NCBI GenBank assembly: GCA_003242275.1
Contig: QGUX01000240.1
Location: 1-5,071, forward strand
From: Pseudomonadota bacterium
Lineage (GTDB): Bacteria > Pseudomonadota > Gammaproteobacteria > Steroidobacterales > Steroidobacteraceae
Length of the DNA stretch: 5,071 nucleotides
Direction of reading: 5' to 3'
In this document: positions 1 through 5,066 of the stretch, one piece after another
How positions within the stretch are numbered: the first letter of the stretch is position 1
Layout of the letters: the number at the start of each line of letters is the position of its first letter
Made by a program: the position numbers and the translations under genes
Notes under the pieces: generated by a model
What the model was told of the DNA's origin: nothing
The model's input: the letters and a program-made list of their open reading frames with translations, nothing else
Database searches by the model: none

Positions 1-2
1 AT

Positions 3-419
3 AAGGTCGGTTCGGGGGCTCGGAGATTGGTAAAAAAGACAGCCCCCAAGGGTTTCCCCACGGTGCCCAACCCGGACGAAAACCGGCACCTGGTGCGCTC
101 GGACTACGGGGCCAGGAACAGCCGCGAGCTGCCCGTGCTGGTGCGGTGGTTCGAGGGCGTGGAGCCGCCGGTGGCGAACTACCTGATCCCCATCCTCTAC
201 AGCCGCGAGCAGCTGGAGAAGGAAGGTTCGCCCATCGATGCCGACTGGGGCGTCGTGGGCTGCCTCTACACCAGCGAACCGGAGGAAATCCCGATGGCGC
301 CCATCACGATGATGCGCAATGCACTCGGAGTGCAGGAGGGCGGATCAGGCGTGCCGCTCGACCGCGCCGCCTACCGGCGCAGCGTCGAGTTCTGGAGCCG
401 CAACGCGAACTGGCGCTGA
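3..419 (+). CDS. DUF3228-like conserved protein, 5' end outside the window
   Basis: Function unknown. The visible protein is highly conserved-looking: blocks ENRHLVRS, ELPVLVRWFEGVEPP, LYSREQLEKEG, DWGVVGCLYTSEPEEIPM, TMMRNALGV and EGGSGVPLDRAAYRRSVEFW match what I recall of the DUF3228 family. No signal peptide or membrane segment is visible, so it is probably cytosolic. Family members, as I remember them, are near 190 residues, whereas about 138 codons are open here. The frame stays open to the left edge. The only candidate internal start, TTG at 27, has a GGAG just one base before it, which is too close for a ribosome binding site. I therefore treat it as 5'-truncated by the window rather than as a complete 130-residue protein. 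The stop is TGA at 417-419. It converges on the DUF1161 gene across 84 bases with no T-tailed terminator. The family name is from memory of motifs and is moderately sure; that this is a real gene is very likely. Confidence 0.75.
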   Translation, partial: KVGSGARRLVKKTAPKGFPTVPNPDENRHLVRSDYGARNSRELPVLVRWFEGVEPPVANYLIPILYSREQLEKEGSPIDADWGVVGCLYTSEPEEIPMAPITMMRNALGVQEGGSGVPLDRAAYRRSVEFWSRNANWR

Positions 420-503
420 CCCGCATCCCGGCCGCCCATTGCATCGGCCAGCAGGTCCAGGTCCGCGCAACAGTGGCGGCAGTCCTCCTCGTGGTCCGCC
501 GGT

Positions 504-773
504 TCAACCACCGTTGCCGGGTGCCGGGGCCGGCGCCGGTGCCGGCGCCTCGCCGCGCCTGTAGATGATCTTCCTCGTGCCGCCCCCGCAGGTGCCCACG
601 ACCTTGCCGTCCCCGGGCGCGTCCTTGTCGACCACCTCGAGCGTGAACACGGCCACGCCGTTGTTGCGGATCTTCTGCTCGATCTCGGCCTTCAGTTCGT
701 CGCAATCCTTCGCCTGGGCGAAGGCGCCGCCCGCCACGAGCAACATCGCCAGCGTTCCGGTGATTCTTTTCAT
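504..773 (-). CDS. Small exported DUF1161-family protein with Ala-Pro tail
   Basis: An 89-residue exported protein of unknown function. Residues 1-21 form a Sec signal peptide: MKR, a hydrophobic core, then AFAQA with possible cleavage after Ala19 or Ala21. The mature part starts with the DUF1161 pattern: Cys24, DELKAEIEQKI, NNGV, FTLEVV, then GDGKVVGTC with Cys62, and GGGTRKIIY. The two cysteines could form one disulfide in the periplasm. The core ends near Tyr71. It is followed by an unusual tail, residues 74-89, with five Ala-Pro dipeptides and GNGG. The ATG at 771-773 was chosen because GGGAG lies six bases upstream in the leader and the signal peptide begins there; the open frame extends much further upstream but only as antisense to the neighbouring gene. 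It is divergent from the DUF6152 gene. A TATGCT sequence at 798-803 (minus) could be a -10 box, but no good -35 accompanies it. Confidence 0.88.
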   Translation of the reverse strand: MKRITGTLAMLLVAGGAFAQAKDCDELKAEIEQKIRNNGVAVFTLEVVDKDAPGDGKVVGTCGGGTRKIIYRRGEAPAPAPAPAPGNGG

Positions 774-844
774 GTCACTCCCACCAGTGGTCGGGGCAGC
801 ATACCGCAGGTCCGGCATCTTCCGGGCTGCAGCGGCGGGGTCAT

Positions 845-863
845 GGGTGCGCGAACCGCACCC
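845..863. repeat. Perfect 7-bp inverted repeat in the divergent intergenic region
   Basis: GGGTGCG (845-851) and CGCACCC (857-863) are perfect reverse complements separated by five bases. The repeat lies between two divergently transcribed genes, 72 bases upstream of the DUF1161 start and 64 bases upstream of the DUF6152 start. This is a position where a dimeric regulator could act on either promoter. There is no T-tract, so it is not an intrinsic terminator. In a sequence this GC-rich, a 7-bp repeat can arise by chance. The rest of the 153-base gap holds nothing else I can name. Confidence 0.35.
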
Positions 864-926
864 TGCTGGCCTTGCGGCAGGTGGCAGGTTCATACTTGGC
901 CGGGCTCCTGCCGGTGAGGCGAAAGC

Positions 927-2102
927 ATGCGTTGCCGACGAATCCTTGCAGCCCTGCTGCTTTGCACGATGGCGGCCAGTGCGGCGGCCCACCATGGCAT
1001 CTCCAACTGGGACCTCAATCGCGACGTCACCATCACCGGGACGCTGACGCGCATCGAGTTCATCAATCCGCATGCGTGGCTGCACCTGGACGTGCGCGGT
1101 GAAGACGGCAAGGTGACCGGCTGGAAGTGCGAGATGCGTTCCGCGCATGCGTTGCGGCGTTCGGGCTGGACGAAGGAGATGTTCCGCCCCGGCAGCACCA
1201 TCACCGTGACCGGCTCGCCCGAGCGCAGGAAGCCGAACCAGTGCTACCTCGCCACCATCAGGTTCGACGACGGCAGCAGCATGGACCGCTACGGCCAGCG
1301 CCACTTGCCGGATGCCACCGCCGTCGCGGCCGCCAGGCAGCGCCCGGTGCGGACTTCCGACGGCCGGCCGAACCTCGCGGGCGACTGGGCCGCAGAGCAG
1401 CGCGTGATGTCCGATCCGCGCGGCCAGCTCGGTACATTGGTTCCGCTGAGCCAGGCCAGGACACTGCGTCCGGGAGAGCTGCCGGCGGGACAGGCGCCTT
1501 TCCCGGGCGCACGCGGTTCGCCGGCGTCGCTGGCGGAGGATCCCATCCGCGCCGCGTGGGACCGCCCGATTCCCGTGAAGCTGACGGAGAAGGCGCGCCA
1601 GGCGCTGCGCAGCTTCGATCCCGCCAGCACGGACAATCCGCGCCTGCGCTGCGAGCCCACCTCCATCCTGTTCGACTGGACCTTCGATTCGGTGCCGAAC
1701 CGCATCGAGCAGACGCCCGCACGCATCACCCTGCGCTACGGCCACATGGACATGATGCGCGTGATCCACCTCGACCGGCGCTCCCCACCCGCCGACGCCA
1801 GGCCCACGCGCGCCGGCTATTCCATCGGCAGGTGGGAAGGCGACGTGCTGGTGGTCGAGACCACGGCCTTCCTGCCCGGCGTGCTCAATGCCGATGCGCG
1901 CATCCTGCACGGCGGCGGCCTGCGCATCGTGGAGCGCTTCCAGCTCGATCCCGCCGGCCAGAGCCTCAGTCGCAGCTACGTGGCCGAGGATCCCGAGTAC
2001 TTCGAAGGAAGCTGGAGCGGCAGCGACGTGGTGTATCCCGCGGACGTGCCGTACGAGCCTTATCAGTGCACGGACCCTGGCGGCGCGCCCGCGGGACGCT
2101 GA
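927..2102 (+). CDS. Secreted DUF6152-type protein
   Basis: A 391-residue exported protein of unknown biochemical function. Residues 1-21 are a Sec signal peptide (MRCRR, hydrophobic stretch, ASAAA), so the mature protein probably begins His-His-Gly. Residues 22-118 match the DUF6152 pattern as I recall it: HHG, DVTITGTLTRIEFINPHAWLH, GWKCEM, LRRSGWTKEMFRPGSTITVTGSP and a final strand rich in charged residues. This is likely a small beta-barrel-like domain. Residues 142-391 form a second region seen behind DUF6152 in related proteins: SDGRPNLAGDW (144-154), RCEP (241-244), RVIHLDRR (278-285), GYSIGRWEGDVLVVETTAF (297-315) and VERFQLD. Four cysteines remain after the signal peptide (68, 106, 242, 381), compatible with disulfides. 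The ATG at 927 has GGTGAGG eight bases upstream. The stop is 23 bases before the flavoenzyme start, so the two are probably one operon. Family assignment is good; the role is not known. Confidence 0.88.
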   Translation: MRCRRILAALLLCTMAASAAAHHGISNWDLNRDVTITGTLTRIEFINPHAWLHLDVRGEDGKVTGWKCEMRSAHALRRSGWTKEMFRPGSTITVTGSPERRKPNQCYLATIRFDDGSSMDRYGQRHLPDATAVAAARQRPVRTSDGRPNLAGDWAAEQRVMSDPRGQLGTLVPLSQARTLRPGELPAGQAPFPGARGSPASLAEDPIRAAWDRPIPVKLTEKARQALRSFDPASTDNPRLRCEPTSILFDWTFDSVPNRIEQTPARITLRYGHMDMMRVIHLDRRSPPADARPTRAGYSIGRWEGDVLVVETTAFLPGVLNADARILHGGGLRIVERFQLDPAGQSLSRSYVAEDPEYFEGSWSGSDVVYPADVPYEPYQCTDPGGAPAGR

Positions 2103-2125
2103 ACGCCGGGGCCAAGGAGGGCAGC

Positions 2126-3616
2126 ATGGACAGGCGGAACTTCTGTGTCAGGACACTGGGCGCGGCATCGGCGCTGCTTCTGCCGCACCGCGGGAGGGCT
2201 GCCGCCGCGGTGGCGGACCTGCCGGCCATCGGCCGCACCGGCCGGGAGCTTGTGCTCAAGGGGCGCGACGTGGCCGACCTGCGCGCCGCGCTGCGAGGCG
2301 ACGTGCTGACGGCAGGCGACGGCGGCTATGACGAGGCACGGCGGATCTGGAACGGCATCTTCGACCGGCGGCCGGCGCTGATCGCGCGCTGTGCCGACGC
2401 GGCGGACGTGGCGCGCGCCATCGGCTTCGCGCGCAGCCACGACCTGCTGCTGGCCGTGCGCGGCGGCGGCCACAGCTTTTCCGGGCAGTCGGTGTGTGAT
2501 GGCGGTCTGATGCTGGATCTTTCGCGCATGCGCGGCGTGCGAGTCGACCCGTCGGCGCGCATCGCCCGGGTGGAGGGCGGCGCACTGCTGGAGGAGCTGG
2601 ACAGGGCCACCCAACAGTTCGCACTGGCAACGCCCGCCGGGCGCATCTCGCATACCGGCGTCGCGGGCCTCACGCTGGGCGGCGGCTTCGGCCGCCTGAC
2701 GCGCCGCTTCGGCCTCGCCTGCGACAACCTTGTCGCCGCCGACGTGGTCACGGCCGATGGTTCGCGCGTGCGCGCCGGTGCGTCGGGGGACGCCGAGCTG
2801 CTGTGGGGACTGAAGGGCGGCGGCGGCAACTTCGGCGTGGTCACGCAGTTCGAGTTCCAGCTCCACGCCGTCGAGCCGCAGATGTACGGCGGCGCGATCG
2901 CCTGGCCGATGCGCGACGCGCGGCGGCTGCTCGCCTTCCATGCCGAGCTCATCGAGGCGGCGCCCGGGGAACTGTTTGTCGACGCCGTGCTCACGGACCT
3001 GCCCGACCTCGGGCCCGCGGTGCTGTTCTCGGTGTGCTACTCGGGACCGCCGGCGCGCGCCGAAGAAGTGCTGAAGCCGCTGCGGCAGCAGGGTCAGCCG
3101 CTGATGGACGCGCTGCGGCCCGCGACCTACGTGGCGCTGCAGTCGGAGAACGATGACGGATCGGCGCCGGGACGTGGCAACTACGAGAGGTCCGGCTTCC
3201 TCACGCGCATCACGCCGCAGTTGCTCGAGGCGGCGGTGGCGGCGATGGAGCAGCCACGCCCTCCCGGCACGCGCATCATCCTTTCCGGCGAGTGCGGGGG
3301 CGCGTTCTCCCGGGTGCCCAGCCATGCCACGGCCTTCAACAACCGCGATGCCCGCTCCACGGTGATCGTCCAGGCACAGTGGCCCGATCCTCGTGACGAG
3401 GCCGCGGCGGAGGCGCACCTGGCGTGGGCCGGCGCATGTTTCGACAGCTTGGCACCGTTCACCAAGGGCTTCTACGTCAATACGCTGGCGGCCGACGACA
3501 CGGCGCAGCGCATCCGCGCGACCTATGGGGAGAACTATCCGCGGCTGGTGGCGCTGAAGCGGCGGTACGATCCCGCCAACCTGTTCCGGCGCAATGCGAA
3601 CATTCCCCCCGGGTGA
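2126..3616 (+). CDS. Tat-exported FAD-dependent oxidoreductase, berberine bridge enzyme-like
   Basis: A 496-residue flavoprotein of the PCMH/VAO fold with a C-terminal BBE segment. Such enzymes oxidise alcohols, sugars or other small organics with FAD and often pass electrons to O2. The start carries a twin-arginine-like signal: DRRNF at residues 2-6, a hydrophobic stretch, and Ala-rich residues 25-30 as a likely cleavage zone. This fits export of a folded, FAD-loaded enzyme. The FAD-binding domain runs about 80-250: RGGGHSFSG (112-120) with His116 as the expected covalent FAD ligand, GVAGLTLGGGFG (178-189), GLACDNL and VVTADG (207-212), and GGGGNFGVVT (231-240). The BBE segment ends the protein: FYVNTL (449-454), YGENYPRL (467-474) and YDPANLFRRNANI (481-493). 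The second covalent-linkage Cys of berberine bridge enzyme aligns with Ile174, so FAD is probably attached through one bond only. The ATG has AAGGAGG (2114-2120) five bases upstream. Substrate cannot be predicted; family very sure. Confidence 0.94.
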   Translation: MDRRNFCVRTLGAASALLLPHRGRAAAAVADLPAIGRTGRELVLKGRDVADLRAALRGDVLTAGDGGYDEARRIWNGIFDRRPALIARCADAADVARAIGFARSHDLLLAVRGGGHSFSGQSVCDGGLMLDLSRMRGVRVDPSARIARVEGGALLEELDRATQQFALATPAGRISHTGVAGLTLGGGFGRLTRRFGLACDNLVAADVVTADGSRVRAGASGDAELLWGLKGGGGNFGVVTQFEFQLHAVEPQMYGGAIAWPMRDARRLLAFHAELIEAAPGELFVDAVLTDLPDLGPAVLFSVCYSGPPARAEEVLKPLRQQGQPLMDALRPATYVALQSENDDGSAPGRGNYERSGFLTRITPQLLEAAVAAMEQPRPPGTRIILSGECGGAFSRVPSHATAFNNRDARSTVIVQAQWPDPRDEAAAEAHLAWAGACFDSLAPFTKGFYVNTLAADDTAQRIRATYGENYPRLVALKRRYDPANLFRRNANIPPG

Positions 3617-3656
3617 GGGAGCGGCGTCCGGGGCACGCAGGCCGGCAGCTGACGTG

Positions 3657-3674
3657 GCCCCGGGCAGCCGGGGC
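3657..3674. terminator. GC-rich stem-loop between convergent genes, weak terminator candidate
   Basis: GCCCCGG at 3657-3663 pairs perfectly with CCGGGGC at 3668-3674 around a GCAG loop. It lies 40 bases after the flavoenzyme stop and just beyond the end of the NUDIX remnant on the other strand, where a bidirectional terminator would be expected. There is no T-tract on either side, so it does not meet the usual definition of an intrinsic terminator. It may only slow polymerase, or it may reflect high GC content. Confidence 0.3.
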
Positions 3675-3707
3675 TCACGGCTCCCCGGCAAGATGCGTCG
3701 GGCCGGT

Positions 3708-4001
3708 TCAGAGGCTGGCGGCGTGCAGTCCTGGCAGCGGCGCTCGAACCAGTACCCGGCGATCAGCGTCTTGCATGGCGGCGGGGCGGAATTCGTTGCC
3801 GAGCACGACGACGTCGCGCCGGGGATCGTAGGCGAGCACGCCCACCGAGTGGCCGCGCTCCATCAGTTCCCAGTCGAAGCTGTGCAGGCTGCCATCGTGA
3901 TTCCCGGTTTCGAAGCGATAGCGGTACAGCTTCAGGAATCCGTCGTGGAGGGTGGTGCGGACAGGATGCGTGCGATGCGTCTGCGGGTGGGCATGCGGCA
4001 A
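3708..4001 (-). pseudogene. NUDIX hydrolase (ADP-ribose pyrophosphatase-like) N-terminal remnant
   Basis: The 97-residue frame resembles the N-terminal domain of NudF-type ADP-ribose pyrophosphatases: LHDGFLKLYRYRFE (18-31), ELMERGHSVGVLAYDPRRDVVVL (45-67) and NEFRPAAM (69-76). In intact members a segment like LVAG follows, then the catalytic Nudix box GX5EX7REUXEEXGU. Here the frame ends at TGA (3708-3710) about 20 residues after NEFRP and there is no Nudix box. The next frame, from about 3770 downward, reads TLIAGYWFE with strongly GC-rich third positions, resembling the missing LVAG step. This suggests a small deletion with frameshift, but that frame soon runs into the antisense of the flavoenzyme and still shows no Nudix box. 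No ATG is available at the front; the first possible start is TTG at 3999-4001 behind a G-run. An enzyme lacking the box cannot bind the catalytic metal, so I call it a remnant. The alternative is a short protein with another role. It lies 37 bases downstream of the lipoprotein gene on the same strand. Confidence 0.6.
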
Positions 4002-4038
4002 GGGTAGCCCCCCCCTGCCGCGTGCGCCGCGCGGGCCG

Positions 4039-4908
4039 CTACGGGACGGACTTGGAGCCGACCGTCGAGAATTCGCTTTCCACGCCGATGACGGAAACTG
4101 CGGTGACCGCGAAGTAGTATGTGCCGCGTTCGAGCTTGTTGACCGTCATCGAAAGCGTGCGGGCATCGACTTCGGCCAGGCGCTCCAGGGATGCGGCACT
4201 GGTGCCGTAGTAGATGCGGAACGCGCCGAGTTCATCGGCAGGCAGCAGGTTGCCATCGGTGTATCGCGTGGGTGGCTGCCAGCTCAGGGTGGCCGTGCCG
4301 GTGGGTTCGACCGGCTTCACCGTGATCGAGAACGGAGGCAGCGAGGCGCTTGCACCCTTGCTGTCGGTGACCGTGATGACGATGTTGGACCACTTGCCGG
4401 CGGCGGTCGGTGTCCAGCTCAGCACACCCGTGACCACGTCGAACAAGGCGCCAGCGGGTTTGCCCTTGACGGACCAGCTCAGCGTATCGCCATCGGCATC
4501 GCTGGCCTGGGGTGCGAAGGTGTACGTCTGGCCCACCTCTATCGTGGTCGCCGGAACGCCACTGATGGTCGGGGCATTGTTGGGCGGCTCGGGCTCGGGC
4601 TCCGGCGCCGGATCGGGTTCCGGTTGGGGTTCCGGCTGGGGCGCCGGCTCCGGTTCGGGCTGCGGCTCCGGTTCCGGCGTTGGCTCGGGTACGGGAATGG
4701 GCTCGGGTTCCGGCTGGGGCGTCGGAACGGGCTCGGGTTCCGGCTCCGGTGTCGGTTCGGCGTCAGGAGGCGGAGCGGGCTGCCCGGATGGCGGCGGCGA
4801 CTCACCTGCCGGCGAACGCGGCGCCGGAGACAGGCTGTCGTCGGGTGAGCAGGCGGCAAGCACCAGGCCTGCGGTGAGCGCGATGAAAGAGTTGCGAAGA
4901 ACCTGCAT
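4039..4908 (-). CDS. Outer-membrane-type lipoprotein with X-Pro linker, Ig-like and FN3 domains
   Basis: A 289-residue surface or periplasmic lipoprotein. Residues 1-19 are a lipoprotein signal with lipobox LAAC and Cys20 as the lipidated residue. Ser21 follows rather than Asp, which favours sorting to the outer membrane. A low-complexity Ser/Pro stretch (21-50) leads into a strict X-Pro repeat (51-109). Residues 112-198 form an Ig-like/cadherin-like domain (He_PIG type) with [35 protein letters not shown] and ITVTDSKG. Residues 204-287 form a fibronectin type III domain with [23 protein letters not shown] and [14 protein letters not shown]. No enzymatic motif is seen; such domains usually mediate binding to polysaccharide, matrix or other proteins. 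The ATG at 4906-4908 was chosen because AAGGAG lies six bases upstream and the lipoprotein signal starts there. The frame is open further upstream, but only through the riboswitch leader. Expression is probably set by the c-di-GMP riboswitch at 4990-5066. Domain calls are strong; the partner is unknown. Confidence 0.93.
   Translation of the reverse strand: MQVLRNSFIALTAGLVLAACSPDDSLSPAPRSPAGESPPPSGQPAPPPDAEPTPEPEPEPVPTPQPEPEPIPVPEPTPEPEPQPEPEPAPQPEPQPEPDPAPEPEPEPPNNAPTISGVPATTIEVGQTYTFAPQASDADGDTLSWSVKGKPAGALFDVVTGVLSWTPTAAGKWSNIVITVTDSKGASASLPPFSITVKPVEPTGTATLSWQPPTRYTDGNLLPADELGAFRIYYGTSAASLERLAEVDARTLSMTVNKLERGTYYFAVTAVSVIGVESEFSTVGSKSVP
4582..4758 (-). repeat. Degenerate 6-bp repeat tract encoding 29 X-Pro dipeptides
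   Basis: This tract encodes residues 51-109 of the lipoprotein. Every second residue from 52 to 108 is proline, and the partner is mostly Glu, with some Gln, Thr, Val, Ala, Ile and Asp. That gives 29 consecutive X-Pro pairs followed by one more Pro. Glu codons are nearly all GAG or GAA and proline codons vary, so the DNA is a degenerate 6-bp repeat rather than an exact one. The product should be a stiff, acidic, polyproline-II-like spacer, comparable in principle to the Glu-Pro/Lys-Pro region of TonB. It would hold the Ig and FN3 domains away from the membrane. Confidence 0.9.
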
Positions 4909-4915
4909 GGCCACT

Positions 4916-4934
4916 CCTTGCTGCGTGTGCAAGG
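4916..4934 (-). promoter_or_regulatory. Hairpin covering the lipoprotein Shine-Dalgarno sequence
   Basis: In the mRNA, CCTTGC (4934-4929) pairs perfectly with GCAAGG (4921-4916) around a seven-base loop, ACACGCA. The 3' arm contains AAGG of the Shine-Dalgarno sequence AAGGAG (4919-4914), which lies six bases before the ATG. When folded, this hairpin would hide most of the ribosome binding site. Its position, 50-60 bases after the c-di-GMP aptamer, makes it a good candidate for a translation-level expression platform. The pairing is seen directly; the regulatory role is inferred. Confidence 0.5.
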
Positions 4935-4966
4935 CTCGCGGTACATGGCGCAGAAGGGATGCGGCG

Positions 4967-4985
4967 CACCGTCGGGGTGACGGTG
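4967..4985 (-). promoter_or_regulatory. Hairpin directly after the riboswitch aptamer
   Basis: CACCGTC (4985-4979) and GACGGTG (4973-4967) form a perfect 7-bp stem around loop ACCCC (4978-4974). It starts five bases after the 3' end of the aptamer. The loop is exactly complementary to GGGGT at 5000-4996, which is part of the conserved 3' strand of the aptamer. There is no U-run after the stem, so it is not a standard intrinsic terminator. It may be part of the switching region between aptamer and ribosome binding site, by inference only. Confidence 0.4.
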
Positions 4986-4989
4986 TCGA

Positions 4990-5066
4990 TCGGCAACCCC
5001 GCTGTCTGGTAACGATGGACGCCAGCCGGAAAGCTTTGCGTCCCCGCCTCACGGCGGGTTTGTCTT
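4990..5066 (-). promoter_or_regulatory. Cyclic-di-GMP class I (GEMM) riboswitch
   Basis: The leader RNA contains the GEMM-I hallmarks in order. GACAAACC (5064-5057) starts the aptamer. CCCGCC (5058-5053) and GGCGGG (5048-5043) form the P2-type helix, closed by a GUGA loop (5052-5049), which fits the GNRA tetraloop. The near-invariant GACGCAAAGC follows at 5042-5033. CUGG (5025-5022) and CCAG (5009-5006) form the third helix. The 3' end is AGCGGGGUUGCCG (5003-4991), close to AGCGGGGUUACCG of the Vibrio cholerae Vc2 aptamer. By alignment to Vc2, A47 is 5037 and C92 falls in the CC at 4993-4992, both conserved; G20 maps to G5064. The lipoprotein ATG is 82 bases after the 3' end of the aptamer. 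The promoter lies beyond the window edge. Recognition is by motif, not by a covariance search; c-di-GMP is the likely ligand, with cGAMP as an alternative known for some GEMM variants. Confidence 0.88.

Noticed and set aside
27..419. Complete 130-residue gene starting at TTG 27
   Set aside because: The only GGAG is one base from the TTG, the frame is open to the window edge, and the family is longer, so a truncated gene is more likely.
841..870. Possible tRNA arm around GGTTCGCGCACCC on the minus strand
   Set aside because: No cloverleaf, anticodon arm or acceptor stem could be built; only a simple inverted repeat is present.
504..1910. Long minus-strand open frame of 468 codons beginning at 1910
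   Set aside because: Only its last 89 codons, from the ATG at 773, have a ribosome binding site, signal peptide and family match. The rest is antisense to the DUF6152 gene and Arg/Ala/Gly-rich as expected for a shadow frame in high-GC DNA.
1127..2125. Upstream in-frame extension of the flavoenzyme to 1127
   Set aside because: This stretch is Arg/Ala-rich and out of frame with the DUF6152 gene it overlaps. The ATG at 2126 has AAGGAGG in front and starts a twin-arginine signal.
2063..3691. Minus-strand open frame of 542 codons opposite the flavoenzyme
   Set aside because: It is a low-complexity antisense frame with no recognisable domain and no ribosome binding site, while the plus strand encodes a complete FAD enzyme.
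4582..4758. CRISPR-like or tandem satellite repeat
   Set aside because: The periodicity is 6 bp and codon-phased, with no unique spacers; it encodes the X-Pro linker.
3952..4848. Plus-strand frame of 298 codons opposite the lipoprotein
   Set aside because: Its Gly/Arg/Leu/Phe repeat pattern is the antisense of the X-Pro linker; there is no domain and no start signal.
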